Shown here piece after piece: positions 22,295 to 28,917 of a stretch of DNA of 28,917 nt (position 1 is the stretch's first letter; every line of letters begins with the position of its first letter). The position numbers were made by a program, and so were the translations under genes. The stretch spans positions 1 through 28,917 of the forward strand of contig NZ_CAKRAS010000037.1 of the NCBI RefSeq assembly GCF_934295145.1. The letters are read 5' to 3'. The stretch is from an uncultured Eubacterium sp. (GTDB lineage: Bacteria > Bacillota > Clostridia > Lachnospirales > Lachnospiraceae). The notes beneath the pieces are model-generated. The model had not been told where the DNA came from. It did not search any database and saw only the letters and a program-made list of their open reading frames with translations.

Positions 22295-23271
22295 AGAAAA
22301 GAACAAAGAAACACAGATATCAGGAAGGGAAAGTAATCGGGATTCTTGCGATGCTAGTCGGAGCTTTGATCATATGTTATCCGGATATCCGGGAACATCA
22401 GACGGAACAGGCAAATACAAAACTGATTGAGGAATTTGAGGAAAGGCTGCAGAAAAGCGTTACAAATCCCAAAGGTGAAGATACGGGATCCGGACAGGAT
22501 GATCGGTCTGATACAGACGGTATCATAGCAGGGACAGAGGATCTGTTGATGCAGGGACAAGAGTATAACCGGAAACTGTATGAGGAAGGACAGAAAACAT
22601 TTCAGGATGCCTGGTCAGTGGAGCAGGCACCAGACGGAATGAAAGAATTGAAAGACGGGATGTTCGGTTATATTGAGATCCCGGCCATGGACTGCCGGTT
22701 GCCTTTGTATGTTGGCGCTTCTTACAGCCATATGGATCAGGGAGCAGCGGTTCTTGGTGAGACATCCATCCCGATTGGTGGCATAAATACGAATAGTGTT
22801 ATCGCAGGTCACCGTGGTTGGAAAAAAGGAAGATATTTTAAAGAGATTGAAAATCTGTCAGCAGGTGATCCGGTCTATCTTACCAATCCATGGGAGAAGT
22901 TGACGTATCGGGTGGAGTCTGTCGCTATCATTGCACCGACAGACAGTGAAAAGTTAAAGATCCAGGAAGGGAAAAATATGGTGACGCTTATCACCTGCCA
23001 TCCATACCGTTCCCATGGAAAACAACGATATGTTGTATATTGCGTCAGGGATACAACAACTTCTGGTACAGAACAAATGGAAGCGGGTACAAAATGGCAG
23101 AATCAGAAACAGCAGATGGCAGACCAGCAGGCAGTGTCCTCTAAGGAGGATATCCGGATGGAAGATCTTACAAGGAGAATATGTGCAGTGTTGATTTTAG
23201 GATGTGCGCTTATTGCGTTTATCAGTAATCGGAAACTCAAGAAACGGGAAAGGAGTGAGAAAACAGGATGA
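22291..23271 (+). CDS. Class C (pilin) sortase 2
   Basis: This 326-aa second sortase has N- and C-terminal membrane helices. The active site is His in AGHRGW (H174), Cys in ITCHPY (C236) and Arg in KQRYVVY (R246). The region before the core is longer than in sortase 1 and has a Gly/Asp/Ser-rich stretch (GEDTGSGQDDRSDTDG). It overlaps the preceding and following genes by four bases each. One sortase may polymerise the shaft and the other may add the tip protein; which does which cannot be told from sequence. Confidence 0.9.
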   Translation: MKKRTKKHRYQEGKVIGILAMLVGALIICYPDIREHQTEQANTKLIEEFEERLQKSVTNPKGEDTGSGQDDRSDTDGIIAGTEDLLMQGQEYNRKLYEEGQKTFQDAWSVEQAPDGMKELKDGMFGYIEIPAMDCRLPLYVGASYSHMDQGAAVLGETSIPIGGINTNSVIAGHRGWKKGRYFKEIENLSAGDPVYLTNPWEKLTYRVESVAIIAPTDSEKLKIQEGKNMVTLITCHPYRSHGKQRYVVYCVRDTTTSGTEQMEAGTKWQNQKQQMADQQAVSSKEDIRMEDLTRRICAVLILGCALIAFISNRKLKKRERSEKTG

Positions 23272-23852
23272 AAAAGAAAGTATTACAGCGGATCGCAGTG
23301 ATGATGACAGCTTTGGCAGCTGTATGTTTGTTGCTTGCTCCGGTTGATTCAAAAGCGGAAAAAACAGGGAAAGCATCCATGACCTGGAAGGTGGTGGAGC
23401 AGGATGATGGAACCGGGAATACCCTAATCGATGAGCCAAAGATCGCATCCAATTATACCGGACTGGTTGAAACTGAAAACGGGATCTTCTGGGTGGTAAA
23501 TGGAACGATCAGCAAAAGCAAGACAGATATCGTAAAAGATACGATCGGAGTCACACCGGATGCCGGATGGCTATATATCATCAATGGGGCATTTGATTCT
23601 ACACAGGATACCGTTGCCAAAAATGCAAATGGCTGGTGGAAGATCCGAAACGGTCTGGTTGATTTTAACTATATTGGACTGGCCAGTAATGCAAACGGCT
23701 GGTGGTATATCCAGGATGGCAAGGTGAATTTTGACTATAACGGTGCCGCACAGAATGAAAATGGTATCTGGTATGTAAAAGGCGGAGCCGTAGATTTCAA
23801 CTTCAATGGTGCTGCTTATGGATATTATTTCACTGGCGGTAACGCACAGTAA
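23268..23852 (+). CDS. Secreted Trp-rich repeat protein of the pilus operon
   Basis: This 194-aa protein has a signal peptide (MKKKVLQRIAVMMTALAAVC to SKA) and about five repeats of 20-23 residues, the last three clear: NANGWWKIRNGLVDFNYIGL, NANGWWYIQDGKVNFDYNGA, NENGIWYVKGGAVDFNFNGA. These resemble the cell-wall/choline-binding-type beta-hairpin repeats found on many Lachnospiraceae surface proteins. It has no LPxTG signal, so it would be held by wall polymer binding or by the pilus. Its place between the sortases and the adhesin, with ATGA overlap to sortase 2, ties it to pilus function. The ligand is unknown. Confidence 0.8.
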   Translation: MKKKVLQRIAVMMTALAAVCLLLAPVDSKAEKTGKASMTWKVVEQDDGTGNTLIDEPKIASNYTGLVETENGIFWVVNGTISKSKTDIVKDTIGVTPDAGWLYIINGAFDSTQDTVAKNANGWWKIRNGLVDFNYIGLASNANGWWYIQDGKVNFDYNGAAQNENGIWYVKGGAVDFNFNGAAYGYYFTGGNAQ

Positions 23853-23875
23853 TCAGAAAGGAGGCATGGAGTCGG

Positions 23876-26446
23876 ATGAAAAAAATGAATCGAATCTTAA
23901 ATATCCTGCTCATCTGCGGATTAGGGATTCTGTTGTTTTTCGGCATCGGGTTGATCACAACAAGGGCAATGGCGGCGGAGCCGGAAACAAAACCATATTA
24001 TACGGTTTCAGTGGCAGACGTGGATCATGGAACCGTTGCATTGGACGACGATGTCAGTCTGATCCCGGGAGGGCAGATTTGTATGCAGATCACAGCGGAG
24101 GAAGGGTACCGGTTAGCAATATTGGATGTGCGTGATGCATCCGATACATTACTGGATCTCACTGACCAGGATGGGAACAAGATCACACAAGCTGAATATC
24201 CAGATCAGGTATATTTCGAGATGCCGGAATCCAATGTGACGGTTATGGCACAGTTTGTTTCTGAGACTGTGAATGAAAACGACTCAGAGGAAAACACAGA
24301 TGATGTATTGTCAATGATCGGGGCAGATATACCACTGGCGGTTTCCATGAATGGAGAGGAACGCATGATGGCAAGGGCGGCAGCCAGTGGAACGCTGAAT
24401 AAAGCACAGAACCTGTTTGCGTGTTATCACAAAGATGGCAGTTTTGATTGTACCGAATCTCTGCTGACACTGAATAATCAATGGGTGTGGTGTATCGAAC
24501 CGTCCATCAACATCGGTTCTGCAGGTGGAAATTATACCTTAGGGTATAACGGAAATGCGGCACAGTGGCTCAAAGATAAATATGGTTGGAGTTATTCAAA
24601 GACTAATAACTTAACGAAAGCAGTATACCTTGCAAAAAATTATTTTGGCAGTGACGGGTACTGTAATTATGTACTGGTACAGGATCTGATCTGGTCAGAA
24701 ATCAAAGAATCTGAAAGTGCAAGAGATGCAGGACGTTATGTACTGACCGATGGTGCACATAAGACCACTCATAAATGTGGCCATCTTGACAACAAGGCAA
24801 AAGTCGATGCAGCAATCGCTGATATATGGTCAAAGTTTTTCAATTATAACAAACTTCCGTCTTTTAATGGATGGACGGTCTATGCTACAGCGGGTCAGTC
24901 TTACTGGTTGAAAGATACCAACAACGTGGTAGGTGATACCTCATTTATCAATCCGTCAAATGTAGAGGTGACCAGAGGATGGGATGGTTCCAACAACGGG
25001 ATCTGGATCAAATCAGATGCTAATATGGCAGGAAAGTCCATTAATATCAATTATTACAAGAATGCGATCCCGAACAGCAGCGAACCGGTATTGATCTACA
25101 TCAGAAGCGGATATCAGGCGGTCAGTGCGTGGAATAACGCGATCACACCGACCTATGGAAGCATCCGGGTGGTGTTTTCACGAACATCTTATTTGAAAGC
25201 ACACTATAAGGCACGAACTGCAGTATATCCAAGTATGGAACTGGATATCAATAAAACAGATGCAGATACCGGCGAAGTGTTAGAAGGTGCGGTATTTGAT
25301 ATCTATCTTGACAATACCAAGGTATCCAGTGTCACCACAGATAAAAATGGAAAGGCAGCTTATCAGTGGAAAGGGGATGCGGTATGGTCTGATTATGTTG
25401 AGGCATCCAGGGATGTCCTGGATTATAAAAACTGGTCAGCAAAATATGCGGAAGCCAAAAAGGAAGTGACCGATGCATTACCGGCAAAGGCGGAAGCCTT
25501 AAAATCGAATACAAAGCATACCTGGAAGGTGGTCGAAGTCAAAGCACCGGATAAATACGAACTGAATGAAGAGGTCTGGGAACAGACTTTTGACCTTACG
25601 ACCAAAGCGGTTGAGATTTCTTATACGGATGAGCCGTCCACCGGATATCTGAAACTGAATAAGGTATCTGCTGACAGTTCCTTAAATCCGGAAAATGGAT
25701 ACTACAGCCTTAAAGGTGCGGTATATGGCGTGTACGAAAGCAAAAAGGATGCATCTGAGGATAAGAACCGGGCAGCAACGCTGACAACGGATGAAACCGG
25801 AACTTCTAATACGGTAGAACTTGTCCGGGGAACTTATTATGTAAAAGAAATGAAAGCATCAAAAGGCTATAAATTGTGCGATGGCAGCCAGCAGGATGGG
25901 GCTGATGAACTTGGCATCCATACAGTGGAAGTCAAGGCAAAAGAGACCAATACTTTCACCTGTAAAGAAGAACCATGGAAAGGCTCCATTACCATTTATA
26001 AGAAATCAACAGATGGAGGAAGAAAACCTCTGCAGGGCGTAACCTTTAAAATGGTTGGAGAGACAGACGGTGATACTTATACAGCTATTACCGATACGGA
26101 TGGAAAGATTGTATGGGATCAGTTGTTTGCACAGAAATATGTGATCACAGAAGTACAGACCGTAGATGGCATGTCCCTGTTGAAAGATAATCTGGAAGCA
26201 GATCTGCCAATGCAGATGACATTAGAGGAGATTGATGCGAATGGAGCAGATATCAGTCAGGCTGTTTATGAGGAAGCAACCGGGGAATACTGTTTCTATC
26301 ATCTGACTTTTACGATCGACAACTCCGCAAATTTTGAAATGCCGATCACCGGCGGACATCCACAGCAGATGCTGCTTTTGTTTGCAATTTCCGGTGGAAT
26401 GGTCGCTGCAGGACTGCTCTTATACAGAAAAAAGAGCAGAGCATAA
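23876..26446 (+). CDS. Tip-type pilus adhesin with thioester domain
   Basis: This 856-aa surface protein has a signal peptide (to about residue 35, ending ARAMAA-like TRAMAA), an N-terminal beta domain, a thioester domain with Cys in VWCIEP (C206) and Gln in VLVQDLIW (Q269), then SpaA/Cna-B isopeptide domains (about 445-800) and a C-terminal sorting signal MPITGG at 822-827, a membrane helix and RKKSRA. A Cys-Gln thioester can bond covalently to host or cell surface amines, as in streptococcal Cpa/SfbI-type tip adhesins. AAAGGAGG lies 11 bases before the start. It ends the pilus operon; a terminator follows. The first residue of the sorting motif is Met in place of Leu. Confidence 0.88.
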   Translation: MKKMNRILNILLICGLGILLFFGIGLITTRAMAAEPETKPYYTVSVADVDHGTVALDDDVSLIPGGQICMQITAEEGYRLAILDVRDASDTLLDLTDQDGNKITQAEYPDQVYFEMPESNVTVMAQFVSETVNENDSEENTDDVLSMIGADIPLAVSMNGEERMMARAAASGTLNKAQNLFACYHKDGSFDCTESLLTLNNQWVWCIEPSINIGSAGGNYTLGYNGNAAQWLKDKYGWSYSKTNNLTKAVYLAKNYFGSDGYCNYVLVQDLIWSEIKESESARDAGRYVLTDGAHKTTHKCGHLDNKAKVDAAIADIWSKFFNYNKLPSFNGWTVYATAGQSYWLKDTNNVVGDTSFINPSNVEVTRGWDGSNNGIWIKSDANMAGKSININYYKNAIPNSSEPVLIYIRSGYQAVSAWNNAITPTYGSIRVVFSRTSYLKAHYKARTAVYPSMELDINKTDADTGEVLEGAVFDIYLDNTKVSSVTTDKNGKAAYQWKGDAVWSDYVEASRDVLDYKNWSAKYAEAKKEVTDALPAKAEALKSNTKHTWKVVEVKAPDKYELNEEVWEQTFDLTTKAVEISYTDEPSTGYLKLNKVSADSSLNPENGYYSLKGAVYGVYESKKDASEDKNRAATLTTDETGTSNTVELVRGTYYVKEMKASKGYKLCDGSQQDGADELGIHTVEVKAKETNTFTCKEEPWKGSITIYKKSTDGGRKPLQGVTFKMVGETDGDTYTAITDTDGKIVWDQLFAQKYVITEVQTVDGMSLLKDNLEADLPMQMTLEEIDANGADISQAVYEEATGEYCFYHLTFTIDNSANFEMPITGGHPQQMLLLFAISGGMVAAGLLLYRKKSRA

Positions 26447-26480
26447 AATCACGATACAAAAAGAAAGAATAAGAATACAT

Positions 26481-26515
26481 AAGCGTCTGTGGTGTGAGCT
26501 GCAGGCGCTTGTTTT
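26481..26515 (+). terminator. Terminator of the pilus operon
   Basis: AAGCGTCTG/CAGGCGCTT stem (one G-U), 12-base loop, followed by GTTTTC. The U-run is short, so some readthrough is possible. Confidence 0.6.
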
Positions 26516-26532
26516 CACAGGAGGAAAAAACA

Positions 26533-26706
26533 ATGTACCATAAAATATTTTTAGCAGTCATTTTAATGTTGTCCGCATTAAATGCTTTTGTATTCTGGTG
26601 CTGCATCCGGATGGGTGCCAGAGAAGATAAACGGATGGGGATCAAAGACCGGGATTGCAGGTTTGGATCTACCGGGGGAACACACTATGAGCAGAAGCGT
26701 ATGTAA
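26533..26706 (+). CDS. Small membrane protein
   Basis: This 57-aa protein has an N-terminal transmembrane helix (MYHKIFLAVILMLSALNAFV) and a charged tail with one Cys pair in the membrane part. GAGGAAAAAACA precedes the ATG at 26533. It overlaps the next gene by 20 bases. No known family; small proteins like this are common at the start of ICE transfer modules. Confidence 0.6.
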   Translation: MYHKIFLAVILMLSALNAFVFWCCIRMGAREDKRMGIKDRDCRFGSTGGTHYEQKRM

Positions 26707-26992
26707 TGATCCGAAAAGCTGTATTCCGGGAGCGGATTACCGAAAGAGTAAACCGGCATCCTGCACGTTTTGTTACTGGTGGATGGGACAAAAACAGGGC
26801 TGTGGGAATGAGGAATGTTTTTATCTGATCAGAAAGAAGCGGGAATATGCCAAGCCAGATAAAAAGCCAAGCTGTGCGGGCTGCCCGTATGGCAGGCATG
26901 CCCCTTGTATCGGATATTGCATGGACCGATTGTTAAAGGAGATGAGAGCAAACGATGAAGGAATTAATGAAAGTCAATTTCGGGGAAGATAA
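26687..26992 (+). CDS. Cys-rich putative zinc-binding protein
   Basis: This 101-aa protein has about a dozen Cys residues, among them CTFCYWWMGQKQGC, ECF, CAGCPYG and CIGYC, the layout of a small metal-binding protein found in Tn1549-like elements. ATG 26687 follows GGGGGAA; an upstream in-frame ATG lies inside the previous gene and is not favoured. It overlaps the antirepressor start by 38 bases. Function unknown; DNA or RNA binding is possible. Confidence 0.7.
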   Translation: MSRSVCNDPKSCIPGADYRKSKPASCTFCYWWMGQKQGCGNEECFYLIRKKREYAKPDKKPSCAGCPYGRHAPCIGYCMDRLLKEMRANDEGINESQFRGR

Positions 26993-27734
26993 GATGACGG
27001 TCTCTGCCAGGGAACTTCATGAATGCTTGGGAATCAAAACAAGATTTACCACATGGATGGAGCGGATGCTGGAGTTTGGTTTTGTAGAAACAGACTACGA
27101 AAAGTGCTTCCCAAATTTGGGAAGCGGTTTTAACGGCGGGCAGAATCTGGTTGATTATCAGATCAGTGTGGATATGGCAAAGCAGATCTGTATGGTACAG
27201 AAAAATAAACTTGGTCGCTTGTACCGTCAGTATTTCCTTGATCTGGAAAAAGCATGGAACACACCGGAACAGGTTATGCGCCGGGCATTGCAGATGGCAA
27301 AAAAATCAGAGGAAGAATTGAAACAGAAGTGTAACATGCTTGGATCAGAGGTCATCAAACAGCAGGCGATGATAGAAGAGATGGCACCCAAGGTCAGCTA
27401 TCTGGATGAGATCCTGCAGTGTCCGTCTTTGGTGCTGACTACACAGATTGCCAAAGACTACGGTTACAGTGCCCGGGCATTCAATCAACTACTCCATCAT
27501 TATAATATCCAATACAAGGCAAATGACCAGTGGGTGTTATATGCAGCCTATCAGGGAAAAGGATATGTACATAGCACGACGTATTCCGTAAAAAGCGGAA
27601 ATGAGATCATCCGCATCCGGATGCAGACGGAATGGACGCAGAAGGGCAGGAGATTTCTATATGATTTTTTGAAAAAGGAAGGGATTGTACCAATGATCGA
27701 AAGGGGGAACACAAATGCAGGAGGAAGTAAATGA
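26955..27734 (+). CDS. Phage-type antirepressor (AntA and KilAC domains)
   Basis: This 259-aa protein has an N-terminal AntA/AntB domain (residues about 8-95, VSARELHECLGIKTRFTTWM and DYQISVDMAKQICMVQKN), a coiled linker (EELKQKCNMLGSEVIKQQAM), and a C-terminal KilAC/ANT DNA-binding domain (about 140-255). Antirepressors lift phage or ICE repression. The start follows AAAGGAG; ATG 26970 is an alternative. A 31-base stretch in its AntA part is also present in the intergenic repeats at 11277 and 13493. Confidence 0.88.
   Translation: MKELMKVNFGEDKMTVSARELHECLGIKTRFTTWMERMLEFGFVETDYEKCFPNLGSGFNGGQNLVDYQISVDMAKQICMVQKNKLGRLYRQYFLDLEKAWNTPEQVMRRALQMAKKSEEELKQKCNMLGSEVIKQQAMIEEMAPKVSYLDEILQCPSLVLTTQIAKDYGYSARAFNQLLHHYNIQYKANDQWVLYAAYQGKGYVHSTTYSVKSGNEIIRIRMQTEWTQKGRRFLYDFLKKEGIVPMIERGNTNAGGSK
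27106..27125. repeat. Perfect 20-bp palindrome within the antirepressor gene
   Basis: GCTTCCCAAATTTGGGAAGC, the core of a 31-bp stretch (27100-27130) shared with repeat copies A and B with one or two mismatches. Confidence 0.75.
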
Positions 27735-28218
27735 GAAAGTGGTTGGACTGTGTATCAAGGCAACCCATATGAGCAGTGATGTGTTAAAAGCAGCCATGCG
27801 GAAATATCTGTATGAGCACAGGCAGAGTAAACAGATGAGCCGGATGAACCGCAAGGAGCAGTCTGTACCAACCGGGAAGCAGTCCTTAAAAGATCTGCTC
27901 AAGCAGGGTGCAGAGCTGAGCAATATTCCGGTCACAGAGAAAAATATCAAAGACTTTGACCGGGTAGCCAGAAAGTATGGGATTGATTACAGCTTAAAAC
28001 GGGATAAGTCTAAGACACCGCCGGAATATCTGGTATTTTTTAAAGCCCGAGATGCCGAAGTAATGACCGCGGCATTTAAAGAATATGCTGGGGTCACATT
28101 GCGGAAGAAAAGCAAACCGTCTCTTGTACAGAAATTGCAGACCTACAGAAAGAGGGCTGCACAGAAGCACCGGGAAAGAACCAGACAGCGTCAGAAAGAC
28201 CGGGGGCAGTCACGATGA
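27715..28218 (+). CDS. PcfB-family conjugation protein
   Basis: This 167-aa protein has a helical N-terminal half (VGLCIKATHMSSDVLKAAMR), a core with VARKYGIDYSLKRDKSKTPP, EYLVFFKARDAEVMTAAFKE, and a very basic C-terminus. PcfB-like (DUF3801) proteins of enterococcal pCF10 and Tn1549-like ICEs act as accessory factors of DNA processing at the coupling protein. It overlaps the antirepressor by 20 bases and the coupling protein gene by four, so it is in the transfer operon. AAAGGGGGAA precedes the start. Confidence 0.88.
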   Translation: MQEEVNEKVVGLCIKATHMSSDVLKAAMRKYLYEHRQSKQMSRMNRKEQSVPTGKQSLKDLLKQGAELSNIPVTEKNIKDFDRVARKYGIDYSLKRDKSKTPPEYLVFFKARDAEVMTAAFKEYAGVTLRKKSKPSLVQKLQTYRKRAAQKHRERTRQRQKDRGQSR

Positions 28219-28854
28219 GATCCGGTCAGGGAATAAGTATAACAAAAAGGATTCTGCCGGTGATTCCTTACGTCGTCCTGTTTTATGTGGCAGATAAACT
28301 GGCGTGGCTGTTTCACTATTGCAGGGGACCAAACCTGCTTGGCAGAATTCTTGTATTGCTGCAGAATTATAAACTGGCATTTTCCAATCTGCAGCCAAGC
28401 TGGCAGCTTATGGATCTGGAAGCCGGGGCAGTAACCGTATTGGTCATAAGACTGATCGTATTGTATCGCAGAAAGAATGCAAAAAAATTCCGACCAGGTA
28501 CAGAATATGGTTCGGCAAGATGGGGAACACCAAAAGATATTGCACCCTACATGGATCGGAAATTTGAAAATAATATCATCCTTACCAAGACGGAGCGGCT
28601 GACCATGAACAGCCGCCCAAAGAATCCAAAGTACGCCAGAAATAAAAACGTGCTGGTGATTGGTGGTTCCGGTTCTGGAAAGACAAGGTTTTATGTAAAG
28701 CCGAATCTTATGCAGATGGGAAAGAAAGTCAGTTATGTTGTCACAGATCCGAAAGGCACTATCATAGAGGAATGCGGGAACATGCTGATCCGTCATGGAT
28801 ACAAGCTTAAAGTCATCAATACGATCAATTTTAAGAAGAGCATGCACTACAATC
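28215..28854 (+). CDS. VirD4/PcfC-type coupling protein, interrupted 5' part
   Basis: The first 213 codons of a type IV coupling protein, the ATPase that brings relaxase-bound DNA to the transfer channel. There are two N-terminal hydrophobic segments (about 12-30 and 72-84), the EYGSARWGTPKDI motif, Walker A GGSGSGKT at 150-157, and VTDPKGTIIEE. After KKSMHYN, relatives go on with P-F; here the reading changes abruptly at 28855 to unrelated, Arg-rich sequence and a stop at 28911-28913. The break coincides with a GTGCGAC start typical of group II introns. If the intron splices, the full protein can still be made. The 3' exon is outside the window. Confidence 0.88.
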
Positions 28855-28917
28855 GTGCGACTTGTTCGCCGCTGAAAAGGCGGCGCACAGCGCTGTTTCA
28901 ATCAGTTCTGTGAACTG
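28855..28917 (+). mobile_element. Probable group II intron, 5' end
   Basis: GTGCGACTTG at the point where the coupling protein reading breaks matches the conserved 5' start (GUGYG) of bacterial group II introns. It is followed by a CGCCGC/GCGGCG hairpin as expected for the start of domain I. The rest, including any reverse transcriptase gene, is beyond the window. Confidence 0.65.

Larger units (their letters stand above)
6043..28917 (+). mobile_element. Left part of an integrative and conjugative element
   Basis: From the 3' end of rlmD onward the genes are ICE-type: ParB-ParA-ParB, two RepA_N-like initiators, a toxin-antitoxin-like locus, XRE/ImmA, WYL regulator, Y-family polymerase with YolD-like partner, sigma factor, sortase pilus, antirepressor, PcfB and a VirD4-type coupling protein. 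The left edge is placed at the rlmD 3' end by analogy with known insertion at this gene. The exact crossover cannot be fixed because the right end, the recombinase and the relaxase are outside the window. An imperfect CATGTCGAG/CATGTGGAG pair at 6043 and 6114 may or may not matter. Confidence 0.8.

Noticed and set aside
28855..28913. C-terminal 19-20 residues of the coupling protein frame
   Set aside because: They are Arg-rich, unlike the family, and lie after the GTGCGAC intron start, so they are not counted as protein.

Overview
The window reads as a low-to-moderate G+C Firmicute chromosome, most likely a gut Lachnospiraceae (Blautia/Ruminococcus-like). This is inferred from codon use, strong AGGAGG-type ribosome binding sites, SigA-type promoters and the gene families present; no rRNA or marker gene fixes the species. 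Positions 1-6084 look like host backbone: a minus-strand flavoprotein oxidoreductase whose 3' end runs into a 200-bp palindromic element, the helicase gene pcrA, a small acidic membrane protein, a rho-independent terminator, and the 23S rRNA uracil methyltransferase gene rlmD.

From the 3' end of rlmD to the window end the content is that of an integrative and conjugative element (ICE). The first block (6325-11248) is a maintenance and replication module: parB-parA-parB in one overlapping run, a short RepA_N-type protein, and a full RepA_N-type initiator with three 16-bp iterons at a 23-bp period inside its coding sequence (a probable embedded origin). Two small proteins of unknown function follow. 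An 84-bp direct repeat (11224-11307 and 13440-13523) brackets a cassette of small genes (33-aa peptide, single EF-hand protein, HIRAN protein, a gene-tail relic) and a WYL regulator.

Next come a type I toxin-antitoxin-like locus (32-aa hydrophobic peptide with a convergent RNA), an XRE repressor plus ImmA/IrrE protease pair, and a divergent promoter region with three matching 18-bp dyads. That promoter drives a Y-family DNA polymerase / YolD-like operon, which ends in a terminator at about 17520.

The second half is a surface-pilus module. An element-encoded sigma-70-like factor (17786-18436) is bracketed by two copies of a promoter-like motif, one before its own structured leader and one before the pilus operon. 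The operon encodes a major pilin (YPKN, E-box, LPQTG), two class C sortases, a Trp-rich repeat protein and a tip-type thioester adhesin (MPITGG), with a terminator between the pilin and the first sortase. The right edge starts the conjugation module: a small membrane protein, a Cys-rich protein, an AntA/KilAC antirepressor, a PcfB-like protein and a VirD4/PcfC coupling protein. The coupling protein gene is broken after 28854 by what looks like the 5' end of a group II intron.

A plausible reading is that XRE/ImmA, the WYL regulator and the antirepressor govern the life cycle of the element; ParAB/RepA allow replication and maintenance of the excised form; and the sigma factor switches on a sortase pilus that could promote contact between cells or colonisation. 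The recombinase, relaxase and right end lie outside the window.
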